40,733 nt of DNA from a virus. Below the pieces are notes generated by a model that ran no database searches, was not told the origin of the DNA, and worked only from the letters and a program-made list of their open reading frames with translations. Numbering within the stretch: the first letter of the stretch is position 1; every line of letters starts with the position of its first letter. Below, piece after piece: positions 24,615 to 33,635 of the stretch. The position numbers and the translations under genes are program-made. The stretch is from positions 1 to 40,733 of the IMG/VR virus record IMGVR_UViG_3300032236_000108; one strand, written 5' to 3'.

Positions 24615-24728
24615 ATGTGCGTAGAATGCGGATGCAACTCAACAGCAATTGGTAAGTTGGATGACAAATTAACAGGCAAGCCACAGGACCCATACGGTCA
24701 ATATGACGGCGTTGGCGGAACTAAGTAA
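24615..24728 (+). CDS. Mini-protein with CxxCxC motif, 37 aa
   Basis: Begins MCVECGCNSTAIGKLDDKL and ends DGVGGTK. The N-terminal CVECGC could bind a metal. Starts one base after the previous stop. Supported by operon context only. Confidence 0.5.
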   Translation: MCVECGCNSTAIGKLDDKLTGKPQDPYGQYDGVGGTK

Positions 24729-24751
24729 CTAATTTTTAGAAGGGTAAATCA

Positions 24752-25021
24752 ATGACTGCTGGTGATGGTTTAACATACACATACCACCTCAACCGCTTGG
24801 CAGGTACCATCCTTAATGGGGTACCACAATATGATGCACAAGGTGCTGCCAATCTGTGGGCTGGTACTACAGGCCTTGCTATCGCTGGCGCATTGAATAC
24901 TTTATATGCAAGCCGCAACAGTGGCAGAAATTACAACTACGACTTACAAGGTGCGCTTAATGCACTGGCTGGAACATCTGGCCTAGGCATTAACGAAGCA
25001 GCGGCAAGGATTGCATCATGA
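24752..25021 (+). CDS. Tail-block protein, 89 aa
   Basis: Preceded by AGAAGGG. Contains a duplicated helical motif, AQGAANLWAGTTGLAIAGALN and LQGALNALAGTSGLGINEAA (GAxNxxAGTxGLxIxxA), suggesting an internal repeat. ATGA-coupled to the next gene. Function unknown; similar short Gly/Ala-rich proteins precede tail adaptors in other phages. Confidence 0.6.
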   Translation: MTAGDGLTYTYHLNRLAGTILNGVPQYDAQGAANLWAGTTGLAIAGALNTLYASRNSGRNYNYDLQGALNALAGTSGLGINEAAARIAS

Positions 25022-25908
25022 GTACTTTTATTGACATCATTAATGAGACTAACCTTGCACTGACTGGTTACACCAACCGTCAGGACCAGGCTACATACCT
25101 GACTGCTCCACTGAGTTCAACTGCTACAACCTTTACCGTAGCAGATGGAACAGTCCTTACTCGCGGCATTGTAGAAATTGACGATGAACTTATCTGGGTA
25201 GACTCCTTCGATAGAACATCTAATACTGCAACAATTCCTGCTTATGGCAGAGGGTTTCGTGACACGACTGCACAGTCACACTCGGCTGGTACTCGTGTAA
25301 CCATTGCGCCATCCTTTCCCCGCAGTGTTATCCGACGAAACATTAACCTTGCAATTGATGGAGTCTATCCAGATTTGTTTGGTACTTTCTATACTATCTT
25401 CAACTGGCAGGCAGCACGTACAACTTACGTCCTACCTAATGAAGCGATTGATGTGCTTGGTGCCTCATGGCAGACCATTGGCCCATCTAAGGAATGGCTA
25501 CCAGTTCGACACTATCGTGTTGACCGTATGGCTAACCCACTTGTGTGGGGTTCAGGTAAGACTATCTCCATCCGTGAAGGTATCATTCCAGGCCGTCCAG
25601 TAATGATTACTTATACTAAGAAACCTACTGTACTACAGTATGATACAGATGATTTTACAATGACTGGTTTGCCAGATTCAGCACGAGAAGTAATTATTCT
25701 TGGTGCTGCATACCGTACAGCAATGTACCTAGATATGGGCCGTGTACCTGCACAGACTGCAGAAGCGGATTCAGCACAAGGTACAGACCCAATTGGTTCT
25801 GCAGCAAATATCGGCAGAGTCCTACAACAGATGTACCAGCAACGTCTTCTTGTCGAAGTACGTCGTCTGCAAGAACAATTCCCACCAAGAACGCACTACA
25901 CCTCATAA
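25018..25908 (+). CDS. Head-tail adaptor / tail-tube (gp11-like) protein, 296 aa
   Basis: Seen: an N-terminal helix (FIDIINETNLALTGY), a beta domain (TATTFTVADGTVLTRGIVEIDDELIWVD, PAYGRGFRDTTAQSHSAGTRV) and a helical C-terminus (AREVIILGAAYRTAMYLDMG, IGRVLQQMYQQRLLVEVRRLQEQFPPR). Position between capsid/fibre genes and the large tail protein, and general layout, suit the adaptor/nozzle of short-tailed phages. Motif 'V.T..IVEIDDELI.V' also resembles phage beta-sandwich decoration domains. Assignment moderate. Confidence 0.55.
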   Translation: MSTFIDIINETNLALTGYTNRQDQATYLTAPLSSTATTFTVADGTVLTRGIVEIDDELIWVDSFDRTSNTATIPAYGRGFRDTTAQSHSAGTRVTIAPSFPRSVIRRNINLAIDGVYPDLFGTFYTIFNWQAARTTYVLPNEAIDVLGASWQTIGPSKEWLPVRHYRVDRMANPLVWGSGKTISIREGIIPGRPVMITYTKKPTVLQYDTDDFTMTGLPDSAREVIILGAAYRTAMYLDMGRVPAQTAEADSAQGTDPIGSAANIGRVLQQMYQQRLLVEVRRLQEQFPPRTHYTS

Positions 25909-25918
25909 AGGACGGCAT

Positions 25919-26689
25919 ATGGCAACTAGACGATATTACTCTGCTACCGCAGTTGATAACACAGTAAGCGGCGGAATTAACAGTAGTGCTACATCTGTAG
26001 TTTTATCTAACTCACCAGTGGGTTATCCAAGCAGTTTCCCATTCGTGGTTGCTCTTGACTACAACACAGCCTCTGAGGAACTTGTGCTTGTTACCGCATC
26101 ATCTGGTACAACACTTACCATTACTCGTGCATACGGTGGCTCATCTGCTACTGCACATAATGCTGGCGCTGTAGTACGCCACGTTATTATTGCTCAGGAT
26201 ATGACAGACTTCCAGGACCACGCAGCAGCAGGCCCTGCTGGAGTACACGGTATCACTGGTGCAATTGCAACCTTTATCAGTACACCAACATCTGCAAACC
26301 TAGCATCTGCTATCTCAGATGAAACTGGCTCAGGCCCAATCGTCTTTGCAACTGGCCCAACACTTTCAGGTCCAACGATTACTTCACCAAAGACAACACT
26401 TGGTATCAATGCACAAACTGGTACAACATATACCCTAGTGCTTACTGACCAAGACAAAATGGTTACGCTGAACAACTCATCAGCAATCACCTTGACAGTC
26501 CCATCTGCAGTCTTTAGCGCAGGGCAGTACGTCAACATCCAGGCTATTGGCGCTGGACAGGTGACAGTACAGGGTGACGGCACATCAACTGTAACAGGCA
26601 CAGGTACCAAACTTCGTGTACAATACAGTGCAGCAACTATCTTATGTACCGCAAGTAATACATTCCAGTTGATTGGGGACTTGGCATAA
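25919..26689 (+). CDS. Tail/fibre protein with N-terminal beta domain, 256 aa
   Basis: Start ATG at 25919 after AAAGGA; a much earlier in-frame ATG lies inside the previous gene and is rejected. N-terminal half: VVLSNSPVGYPSSFPFVVALDY, EELVLVTASSGTTLTITRAYGGSSATAHNAGA, a common phage virion module; then DFQDHAAAGPAGVHGITGA, a linker seen in fibre proteins. The C-terminal about 85 residues (TYTLVLTDQDKMVTLNNSS to FQLIGDLA) match the protein at 27012-27368 and look like a fibre-tip beta domain. Confidence 0.7.
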   Translation: MATRRYYSATAVDNTVSGGINSSATSVVLSNSPVGYPSSFPFVVALDYNTASEELVLVTASSGTTLTITRAYGGSSATAHNAGAVVRHVIIAQDMTDFQDHAAAGPAGVHGITGAIATFISTPTSANLASAISDETGSGPIVFATGPTLSGPTITSPKTTLGINAQTGTTYTLVLTDQDKMVTLNNSSAITLTVPSAVFSAGQYVNIQAIGAGQVTVQGDGTSTVTGTGTKLRVQYSAATILCTASNTFQLIGDLA

Positions 26690-27012
26690 TGGCAACCTAC
26701 GGAATCCTTGGTACGCAGACTAAGCCTGCTGCTACAACACTTACCACTTTGGTTACAGGTGGAACTAACGGAACCATCATCTCGTCCTTTCAGGTGTGCA
26801 ACACAACAGGTTCTTCTGACTCAATCCGTGTAGCACTCACACCATCAGGTGGAACTACTGCTGCGGCTAACTATGTTTACTACGACTTTGTAGTACCTGC
26901 TAACTCAACTCTTCAAGAAACTCCAGGTTGGACTCTTGGCAACAACGAGACTCTTAAAGTTTATTCAACCAACGGCAACATTGCTTTCACAGCGACAGGA
27001 GTAATTAACTAA
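26689..27012 (+). CDS. Beta-sandwich fibre-associated protein, 107 aa
   Basis: TAATG-coupled on both sides. Seen: TTLTTLVTGGTNGTIISSFQVCN, DSIRVALTPSGGTTAAANYVYYDFVVPANSTLQE, NETLKVYSTNGNIAFTATGV. This is the small jelly-roll-like domain common in phage tail genes that decorate fibres or capsids. Specific role unknown. Confidence 0.65.
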   Translation: MATYGILGTQTKPAATTLTTLVTGGTNGTIISSFQVCNTTGSSDSIRVALTPSGGTTAAANYVYYDFVVPANSTLQETPGWTLGNNETLKVYSTNGNIAFTATGVIN

Positions 27013-27368
27013 TGGCTGTCTCCTTACTAACCAACGCAAGCGTAACTCCAACTCTTACAGTCAACGCACAGAGCGCCTCATATACGGCTGTTCTTGCAGA
27101 CGGTAACAACGCTCTTGTTACTATCTCAAACGCATCTGCCAATACATTCACAATTCCACCTAACTCCAGCGTGGCGTTCCCAGTAGGCACTGTTCTTAAC
27201 TTTGCCCAGACTGGGGCAGGCCAGACAACTATCACACAGGGTTCTGGTGTAACTATTACTTCCGTAGGTGCTACAGCATCTGCTCCTAAGACTCGTGTTC
27301 AGTATTCAGCAGCATCTGCTGTGCAGACTTCGGCTAACAACTGGCTAGTTTTGGGGGACATTGCGTGA
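27012..27368 (+). CDS. Fibre-tip domain protein, 118 aa (paralogue of C-terminus of 25919-26689)
   Basis: Residues about 22-118 (YTAVLADGNNALVTISNAS, FPVGTVLNFAQTGAGQTTI, APKTRVQYSAASAVQTSANNWLVLGDIA) align along their length with the end of the protein at 25919-26689 (YTLVLTDQDKMVTL, GQYVNIQAIGAGQVTV, GTKLRVQYSAATILCTASNTFQLIGDLA). Such domains are usual at phage fibre ends. The gene probably arose by domain duplication. Confidence 0.7.
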   Translation: MAVSLLTNASVTPTLTVNAQSASYTAVLADGNNALVTISNASANTFTIPPNSSVAFPVGTVLNFAQTGAGQTTITQGSGVTITSVGATASAPKTRVQYSAASAVQTSANNWLVLGDIA

Positions 27369-27919
27369 GTATTCTTCCTGGCATTTATGCTTCACAAATT
27401 ACTGGGCACTTAGTTACTTCATCTTATTACTCTATTGCTACAGCAACAGGTGGCGGTGCTACTTTTGATTTAACTTCAATTCCATCAACTTATACTCATT
27501 TGGAATTGCGTTGTATTTTCAAAGATGCCCGCACTGGTTTTAATGATTCAGAATCATATATGCGCTTTAATAACGACTCAGGAACTAACTACGCCTACCA
27601 CAGACTCATTGGTAACGGTTCAGCAGCATCTTCGGAAGCGGTTACTTCTGCTAGTTCAATCGGTATCCACGACGCATCATCTGTGCCTACTAACATTTAT
27701 GCCGCTACAATTATTCAGATTTTAGATTACGCATCAACTTCAAAATATAAGACTGTACGTATTCTTAACGGATATGATTTTAACGGTTCAGGTAATATCG
27801 AATTTGAATCAGGGTTATGGCAATCTACTGCGGCAATCAACCGCATTACCTTTACACCTTTTGCTGCAAATTACAATAGTAACGCACAAGTTGCCTTATA
27901 TGGCATTAAGGGAGCATAG
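27365..27919 (+). CDS. Receptor-contact-type fibre protein, paralogue A, 184 aa
   Basis: GTG start overlaps the previous stop. Seen: TFDLTSIPSTYTHLELRC, YMRFNNDSGTNYAYHRLIGNGSAA, GLWQSTAAINRITFT, ending QVALYGIKGA. It belongs to the same family as 28408-28899 and 29477-29989. The module (F.SIPxTYTdL.i, FN.dt..NY....l.GnG, LYGI) is frequent at the tail-tip end of freshwater and marine phage genomes and is thought to be a receptor-binding or fibre-end domain. Confidence 0.7.
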   Translation: MSILPGIYASQITGHLVTSSYYSIATATGGGATFDLTSIPSTYTHLELRCIFKDARTGFNDSESYMRFNNDSGTNYAYHRLIGNGSAASSEAVTSASSIGIHDASSVPTNIYAATIIQILDYASTSKYKTVRILNGYDFNGSGNIEFESGLWQSTAAINRITFTPFAANYNSNAQVALYGIKGA

Positions 27920-27922
27920 ACA

Positions 27923-28408
27923 ATGGCAGCAGGTTCAACTCAACTTGAAAGAATTGTCAACCGTTTTGTCAAGCAACCTAATGGTTGTTGGCATCACCCA
28001 TCAAAGCCAAATGTAAAGGGTTATTCCATTACTAAGTTTGGCTGGCCTGTCTCTAAAACAACTCCTATCCACCGCCTATCTTGGATGTACTTCAATGGTG
28101 ACATCCCAGAAGGAATAGTTATTGACCACCTATGCCACGACCCAAACATTTGTGAAGGTGGCAACACTTGCGAACATCGCAGATGTGTAAACCCTGAACA
28201 CTTGCAGTTGCTTCCCGAATCAGAGAACAATGCAAAGACAGTTCGGGTATTGAAGTTTCGTACTCTTTGTAAGAACGGACACAAATTGAAAGATAATATC
28301 TACCAGTATAAGTCAGGCAAGAGCACACGCTTTGCTTGTCACACTTGCAAGAAAGAACAGACAGCAACAAACCAGCGCAAGTATCGTGCTGAGAAAGCAG
28401 GTGTCTAG
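27923..28408 (+). CDS. HNH homing endonuclease, 161 aa
   Basis: Site-specific DNA nuclease, probably selfish. Seen: GCWHHPSKPNVKGYSITKFG, HRLSWMYFNGDIPEG, the HNH core VIDHLCHDPNICEGG and CVNPEHLQLLPESENNAK, then a C-terminal zinc-like segment (CKNGHKL, CHTCKKEQ). Core residues D/H of IDHLC, N of NPEHL and H are present, so it looks active. Inserted between two paralogous fibre genes with only 3 nt before it and a shared base after it. Confidence 0.9.
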   Translation: MAAGSTQLERIVNRFVKQPNGCWHHPSKPNVKGYSITKFGWPVSKTTPIHRLSWMYFNGDIPEGIVIDHLCHDPNICEGGNTCEHRRCVNPEHLQLLPESENNAKTVRVLKFRTLCKNGHKLKDNIYQYKSGKSTRFACHTCKKEQTATNQRKYRAEKAGV

Positions 28409-28899
28409 TGACTGCGGGTAGCACATTTTCCCCAATTGCGACTACTACTTTGGGAAGCGCAGTCGCTTCTTACACTTTCTCGTCAATCCCTAGCACTTAC
28501 ACAGACTTAGTTATTGTGTATGAAGGTTCTCAAACAGGAAATGGTGATACTCGTATTCAATACAACGGAGACACCGCCGCTAATTATTCTGAAACAGTAG
28601 TAAAGGGGAACGGTTCAACCGCGACTTCTGCTCGTTCTACTGGCGCAAACTGGTCTTATATTGCTTATACAGACCAATCAATCGGTCGCACAAATATTAT
28701 TGTGCAGATTCAGAATTATGCCAACACTACAACTTACAAATCTTGCTTGAGCAGGTTCAATACGGCTGGCAGTACAGTCGGAGCAATCGTCGGTATGTGG
28801 CGTTCAACGGCTGCAATTACTTCGGTAACAATATCTACTTCTGCTTTTGCTTTTTCTACTGGCTCTACCTTTACCCTTTACGGAATCAGCGCCGCTTAG
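28408..28899 (+). CDS. Receptor-contact-type fibre protein, paralogue B, 163 aa
   Basis: GTG start sharing a base with the HNH stop (TAGTG). Seen: [62 protein letters not shown] and ending FTLYGISAA. Conserved positions match paralogues A and C while most other residues differ, as expected for related tail-tip modules with distinct binding surfaces. Confidence 0.7.
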   Translation: MTAGSTFSPIATTTLGSAVASYTFSSIPSTYTDLVIVYEGSQTGNGDTRIQYNGDTAANYSETVVKGNGSTATSARSTGANWSYIAYTDQSIGRTNIIVQIQNYANTTTYKSCLSRFNTAGSTVGAIVGMWRSTAAITSVTISTSAFAFSTGSTFTLYGISAA

Positions 28900-28913
28900 G
28901 CTATGATTTAACT

Positions 28914-29474
28914 ATGCCATACGTTAATTCATTTCCTTGTGCAGTTGATGACTGTACTAAAGACCGCAGAGGTAAAGGTTATTGCGCTACTCACTATACA
29001 AGATTTAGAAAGTATGGTAATCCGCTAGGTGGCCCAGGCTCAGGGCAGTTTAGCAAATTTGAACACTGCACTATTGACGATTGTACTAAGCCTCATATCT
29101 CACAGGGTATGTGTCAGATGCACTATCGTCGCAATGCCTTGTATGGCGACCCTAGTATTGTAGTAGGAAGACAACGCAAGAATAAGGCTTCTGTTAATCA
29201 AAATGGTTACATAGAAATCTATGAGCCAGAAAATCCAAATGCAACACTTAACGGCAGAGTTCTTGAACATAGAAAAGTAATGTCCGAATGTCTTGGTAGG
29301 GATTTGCTGCCAGAAGAAACAGTACACCATAAGAACGGCAATCGTTCCGATAACCGCATTGAAAACTTAGAACTATGGAGCAAGGCGCAGCCTGCTGGCC
29401 AGAGAGTAGAGGACAAAGTGACATACGCAATCGAGATACTCAAGCAGTACGCACCTGAAAGGTTGGTTTCATAA
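28914..29474 (+). CDS. Second HNH endonuclease with tandem Cys/His motifs, 186 aa
   Basis: Start ATG at 28914 ([11 protein letters not shown]); an earlier in-frame ATG lies inside paralogue B and its extension is Tyr/Phe-rich shadow sequence. Two tandem zinc-type motifs, [22 protein letters not shown] and [22 protein letters not shown] in shortened form, probably bind DNA. The catalytic domain has [36 protein letters not shown], the HNH_3 type. It is not close in sequence to the HNH at 27923-28408, so the two are independent insertions. Confidence 0.88.
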   Translation: MPYVNSFPCAVDDCTKDRRGKGYCATHYTRFRKYGNPLGGPGSGQFSKFEHCTIDDCTKPHISQGMCQMHYRRNALYGDPSIVVGRQRKNKASVNQNGYIEIYEPENPNATLNGRVLEHRKVMSECLGRDLLPEETVHHKNGNRSDNRIENLELWSKAQPAGQRVEDKVTYAIEILKQYAPERLVS

Positions 29475-29476
29475 CT

Positions 29477-29989
29477 ATGGCAAATACATACACACTTATT
29501 GCTTCTTCTACCGTTGGTTCTGGTGGGACTTCAAGTATTGACTTCAGTTCTATCCCTGCGACTTATACAGACCTTCAAATATTATGGAGTTTGCGCACAA
29601 ACAACGACCCAGATGCAGGTAACTACGGTTGGTTGGTAATTGCATTTAATGGCAGCACAGCAAATTTAACTCGTAAAACTTTGCTGGGAAGCGGAAGTGC
29701 TGCAAGTTCTTCAAGTGCTACCAATGCTCAAACAACCATCGATGGGCTAAATAACACCGCTTCCACATTTGCCAATGGCAGTATTTACGTCCCTAATTAC
29801 TCTGGAAGTGCTAACAAATCTGCAAGCATTGATAACGTTATGGAACAGAACGGAACAACTACTTATATGAGTTTGAACGCAATTCTATGGTCTCAAACTA
29901 CTGCCGTCAATCAACTAACACTTTCTGCTTTATCTGGTTCTTTCGTCCAATACTCAACCGCATACCTTTACGGCATAAAGTCCTCATAA
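29477..29989 (+). CDS. Receptor-contact-type fibre protein, paralogue C, 170 aa
   Basis: ATG two bases after the HNH stop. Seen: SSIDFSSIPATYTDLQILWSL, WLVIAFNGSTANLTRKTLLGSGSAA, ILWSQTTAVNQLTLSAL and ending YLYGIKSS. Same module as paralogues A and B. Confidence 0.7.
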   Translation: MANTYTLIASSTVGSGGTSSIDFSSIPATYTDLQILWSLRTNNDPDAGNYGWLVIAFNGSTANLTRKTLLGSGSAASSSSATNAQTTIDGLNNTASTFANGSIYVPNYSGSANKSASIDNVMEQNGTTTYMSLNAILWSQTTAVNQLTLSALSGSFVQYSTAYLYGIKSS

Positions 29990-30016
29990 AAAAATCTAAC
30001 TCAGGAGAAAACAACT

Positions 30017-30247
30017 ATGGCAAACCCAACCCGCATAGAAATCAACTGCGAGACAGGCGTGGAGTCAATCATTGAATTGACCGATGCTGAAGTAGCACAG
30101 ATGGAAGCAGACGCTCAGGCAGCAGAAGCCCGTCGTGCTGAAGAAGAGGCAGCCAAGGCTGCTGAAGAGGCAGCAAAGGCATCAGCGCAGGCAAAGTTGG
30201 CGGCGTTAGGTTTGACCGCTGACGAAATCGCAGCACTTTCTAAGTAA
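30017..30247 (+). CDS. Small coiled-coil tail protein, 76 aa
   Basis: Preceded by AGGAGA. N-terminal beta part (RIEINCETGVESIIELTDAE), then an Ala/Glu/Lys helix (AAEARRAEEEAAKAAEEAAK) and a final KLAALGLTADEIAAL. This N-terminal strand / coiled coil / LAALGLT-type end is common after phage tail-fibre genes. Role probably structural or assembly. Followed by a terminator. Confidence 0.7.
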   Translation: MANPTRIEINCETGVESIIELTDAEVAQMEADAQAAEARRAEEEAAKAAEEAAKASAQAKLAALGLTADEIAALSK

Positions 30248-30263
30248 CAACTAAGCAGTAACT

Positions 30264-30286
30264 GACCCGCTACATGCGGGTCTTTG
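30264..30286 (+). terminator. Intrinsic terminator
   Basis: GACCCGC-TACAT-GCGGGTC followed by TTTG; 7-bp perfect stem, 5-nt loop. Separates the fibre genes from the large tail gene. Confidence 0.75.
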
Positions 30287-30315
30287 TCGTACCCAAAATA
30301 AACTAAGGAGTTAAT

Positions 30316-32541
30316 GTGGCAATTGGCGATGATGGATACCTACATATTGCGGAACGTCCCGTTGACCCAGTTGGTCAGCCCGCTAACGCTGGTGATACAT
30401 ACCAGAATACAAGCAACCAGTACGATGTAGCAATTGCAGGCTTGCCATTCTTCCTTGGTCCATCAAAGGAATACCCTTACAAGCGTGAGACAGCGCAGTA
30501 CCGTAAGCAACAGATTGACCAACAGAAGGAACCAGGCGAGCAGACACTTACAGGTTGGTGGCTTCGCTCTCAGTCCTCATTCAACTACGGTGCAGGTATC
30601 CGCTATGAGGAACCAGTTGAAGGTGCAACAGTTGGCCAACGCTTTAACAAGTCTGCAGGTGTAGAAGTATTCAACACTGGCCGAGTTACCCTACTCCCAG
30701 ATGTAACTAAACTATCTACTACTCCTGCCAACACACCTATCATGGTGGGTGGCACAGACACCGCAGGTGTAGATGTAGTCATCTGGTCAGACGATGGAAG
30801 CCTTTACCGTACTACTGCAGCAGGTACAACTACTACACTTACATGGGGTGGCTCAGGTCCTATCCTAGCCCTTGCACAAGATGGCGTTAACTATTACGCA
30901 GCAAATGCAACTGGTATCTACAAGGGTCCACTGACAGGTGCAACTTCTGGCACATCAGTATTTACACACCCATCTGCAGTAGGTACAGTTACCAACGTAT
31001 CTCTAGCATGGGTCAAGCAGCGTCTTATTGCTGGCGTTAATAACTACATCTTTGAAGTAACCCCAATTACTTCTTACACAGTAGTTGCTGGCCAGTTGGC
31101 AAACAATGTAGCCACACTCAAGACTTCTACAGCGCACAACTTTGCAGTAGGTAGCCAGGTAACAGTTGCTTCTATTAGTTCTGGATTCAACGGTACCTTC
31201 TCAGTAACCGCAGTCCCATCTGCTACAGAGTTTTCTTACTACCACAACTATACAGACCAGCAGTATGCAACTGGTATGACAGGTACTGCTGTCCTTGCAT
31301 CTAACAATAACCTTCCCATCTATGCACATCCAAACACAACATGGAAGTGGACTGGTATCTGCGAAGGTCCAAACGCTATCTATACAGCGGGCTATGCAGG
31401 GGATTCATCAACTGTGTATCGTCTTTCCCTCGATACAAATGGTGCAGTCCCACTCCTAACCAAGGCAGTTACTGCCGCCGATATGCCAAAGGGTGAATTG
31501 ATTTACGCCATTGGTTCATACATTGGCAAGTACATGGTCTTCGGTACCAACAAGGGTATCCGCGTAGGCACCATTGATACATCAGGCTTCGTCTCATCTG
31601 GTTACATTACTTACGGTCCATTGACTGTAGTTACCAACGGCTACGACCCCGCTTCAGGCTTGACCCTGACAGGTCAGCCATGTAAGTCCATCACGTTCAA
31701 TGACCGCTATGCATACTGCACAGTCACAAATTACATTGACTCAGACGGTGACGGCACAATGAAGTCTGGCCTAGTCAAGATTGACTTGAGCAAGGAAATT
31801 GCACCTAACCAGATGGGCTATGCAACACACCTACAGATTCCTACAACTAATGAATCATCTGCAGTCTGCATGATTGGCTCAACAAACAAGTTGGCAATTG
31901 GTTCAGCAGCCACTGGTATCTACTTCCAGAACGACACACTCGTTACATCTGGCTACCTACAGACAGGACAAATTCGCTACTTCACCCTTGAAGATAAGCA
32001 CTTCGAGTTGGTCAAGTTGCGTCAGACTCTACCAATGGTAGGCAAGTTGAAGTTGACATCAGTTGATGCTAACGGTGCTGCCGCAGATATTATTACAGTA
32101 GATAACAACTTTGACTTTACTCAAGACATCACTGGCCTTGACCAGTTTGATTTGACACCAAAGGAATCTATTGCCCTACGCTTTACACTCTACCCATCAT
32201 CAGGTCAGACAGTAGGCACAGAGGATTCATTCAACGGCTACCAGTTGAAGGCACTTCCTGCTGTACGCCGTCAGCGCATCATCACACTTCCACTTATGTG
32301 CTATGACTTTGAAGGCGACAGATACAACATGACCACTGGCTATGAAGGCCGTGCATCTGAGCGTGTCCAGTCACTTGAAACAGTTGAGTCCAATGGAGAC
32401 GTAGTTATTCTGCAGGACTTTACCAATAACGAAACTATCCGTGGAGTTATTGAAAGCATTACCTTCATCCGCATGACACCACCTGAGCGTCGCTTCAAGG
32501 GCTTTGGTGGAATGCTTGTAGCCCAGTTCCGTACCGTATAA
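30316..32541 (+). CDS. Large tail protein (tail-nozzle/gp12-like), 741 aa
   Basis: GTG start after AAGGAG. Beta-rich throughout with repeating strands (GRVTLLPDVTKLSTTPANTP, DTAGVDVVIWSDDGSLYRTT, ILALAQDGVNYYAANATGIYK, GSYIGKYMVFGTNKGIRVGT) that suggest a beta-propeller or repeated beta-barrel architecture, plus a C-terminal domain ending in RFKGFGGMLVAQFRTV. Length and location before the lysis genes suit the tail nozzle of short-tailed phages, forming the distal tail tube. No enzymatic motif is obvious. Assignment is by architecture and context. Confidence 0.6.
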   Translation: MAIGDDGYLHIAERPVDPVGQPANAGDTYQNTSNQYDVAIAGLPFFLGPSKEYPYKRETAQYRKQQIDQQKEPGEQTLTGWWLRSQSSFNYGAGIRYEEPVEGATVGQRFNKSAGVEVFNTGRVTLLPDVTKLSTTPANTPIMVGGTDTAGVDVVIWSDDGSLYRTTAAGTTTTLTWGGSGPILALAQDGVNYYAANATGIYKGPLTGATSGTSVFTHPSAVGTVTNVSLAWVKQRLIAGVNNYIFEVTPITSYTVVAGQLANNVATLKTSTAHNFAVGSQVTVASISSGFNGTFSVTAVPSATEFSYYHNYTDQQYATGMTGTAVLASNNNLPIYAHPNTTWKWTGICEGPNAIYTAGYAGDSSTVYRLSLDTNGAVPLLTKAVTAADMPKGELIYAIGSYIGKYMVFGTNKGIRVGTIDTSGFVSSGYITYGPLTVVTNGYDPASGLTLTGQPCKSITFNDRYAYCTVTNYIDSDGDGTMKSGLVKIDLSKEIAPNQMGYATHLQIPTTNESSAVCMIGSTNKLAIGSAATGIYFQNDTLVTSGYLQTGQIRYFTLEDKHFELVKLRQTLPMVGKLKLTSVDANGAAADIITVDNNFDFTQDITGLDQFDLTPKESIALRFTLYPSSGQTVGTEDSFNGYQLKALPAVRRQRIITLPLMCYDFEGDRYNMTTGYEGRASERVQSLETVESNGDVVILQDFTNNETIRGVIESITFIRMTPPERRFKGFGGMLVAQFRTV

Positions 32542-32560
32542 CACAAAGGGAATACCGCAA

Positions 32561-32872
32561 ATGACTCTGCCTGATTGGTCCAATACCATCTATGGTTTCT
32601 TCTTCGTAGTAGCAGCAACTGGCTTAGGCCTATGGCGCCTGTTTCAACATGGCGTGCATAAGTCTGTCGAGACTCATCTGAATGAACTCAGAGCAGAACT
32701 CAAGCCATTGATGGACCTTATGGCTGAGATGGATAAGCGCACTACTCGTATCGAGTACGCACTCTACAACGATGGCAAGACTGGCCTTATCAATAAGGTA
32801 GAAGAGTTACTGGATAACCAACAGGTAATCAAAGTAGATGTAGAAGTAATGAAAGCAAAGGCGGAACTGTGA
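32561..32872 (+). CDS. Holin-like membrane protein (DUF2746-type)
   Basis: A 103-aa protein with one N-terminal membrane span (IYGFFFVVAATGLGLWRLF) followed by a charged coiled coil (VETHLNELRAELKPLMDLMA, MDKRTTRIEYALYNDGKTGL). This layout is that of DUF2746 proteins encoded next to endolysins in actinobacteriophages and thought to act as holins. GTGA-coupled to the CHAP endolysin. Confidence 0.75.
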   Translation: MTLPDWSNTIYGFFFVVAATGLGLWRLFQHGVHKSVETHLNELRAELKPLMDLMAEMDKRTTRIEYALYNDGKTGLINKVEELLDNQQVIKVDVEVMKAKAEL

Positions 32873-33366
32873 GTCAGGTACAAGATTTCTTAGCAATTGT
32901 TCAGAAAGAGATTGGAACCATTGAGGTTCCTGATAACAAGACTAAGTATGGTAAGTTTACAGGACATGATGGCCAGCCATGGTGTGGCTCATTTGTCATG
33001 TGGTGCGCAGCACAACTCAAGCCAGTAGTGAAGATGCCTAACTGTGTATACACACCAGCAGGTGTATCAGGATTCCAGGGTCTAGGCACATGGTCTAACC
33101 ATGAGACAGCCAAGCCAGCACCTGGCGATATCGTATTCTTTTCATTCGACGGCAAGGGTACTGAGCATGTCGGCATCGTACTTCAAGACAACGGTGATGG
33201 TACTATAACTACAGTAGAAGGCAACACATCGCCCGATACCAAACCAACTGGAAGCCAGGCTAATGGTGGAGAAGTATGCAAGAAGTTACGTGCATACCGC
33301 TCAACTAACAAGAAGCATCTGCCAGTATTCGTAGTTGGTTTCGGCAAACCGAAATGGAGTAACTAA
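32869..33366 (+). CDS. CHAP-domain endolysin (amidase/peptidase)
   Basis: A 165-aa cell-wall hydrolase that would cut peptidoglycan at the end of infection. Catalytic residues visible: Cys39 in QPWCGSFVMWCA, His100 in GTEHVGIV, and Glu117/Asn119 in TVEGNTS. It consists of the CHAP domain with a short basic C-terminus (NKKHLPVFVVGFGKPKW), so it has no large separate wall-binding domain. No signal peptide; export would depend on the flanking membrane proteins. GTG start overlaps the holin stop, and stop shares a base with the next ATG (TAATG). Confidence 0.9.
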   Translation: MSQVQDFLAIVQKEIGTIEVPDNKTKYGKFTGHDGQPWCGSFVMWCAAQLKPVVKMPNCVYTPAGVSGFQGLGTWSNHETAKPAPGDIVFFSFDGKGTEHVGIVLQDNGDGTITTVEGNTSPDTKPTGSQANGGEVCKKLRAYRSTNKKHLPVFVVGFGKPKWSN

Positions 33367-33614
33367 TGGCTAAACAAAAGTATCTTGTCAACGTACCACC
33401 AAAGGTATGGACGATTCTTTCAGCATGGTTCCACGTCTTTGTAGGCGGTATCCTTACTGAATACATCATGCGTCACACAACATCAGTTAAGGGCTTGATG
33501 TCAGCAGGAGTTGCTGCACTTGTTCCACTTGTGTATCGCTATGTCAATCCATCTGACACATTCCCAAACCCATCACATGTCCTAGTGGCAGCAGATGAGG
33601 CAGTTAAAAACTAA
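33366..33614 (+). CDS. Second holin-type membrane protein, 82 aa
   Basis: Two hydrophobic segments (VWTILSAWFHVFVGGILTEY and GLMSAGVAALVPLVYRYV) joined by a short basic loop, with a polar C-terminus. Two-span small proteins next to an endolysin are typical class II holins. Last gene of the late operon; a strong terminator follows. Confidence 0.7.
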   Translation: MAKQKYLVNVPPKVWTILSAWFHVFVGGILTEYIMRHTTSVKGLMSAGVAALVPLVYRYVNPSDTFPNPSHVLVAADEAVKN

Positions 33615-33635
33615 ACAATAATTTAATAGCAAGAG

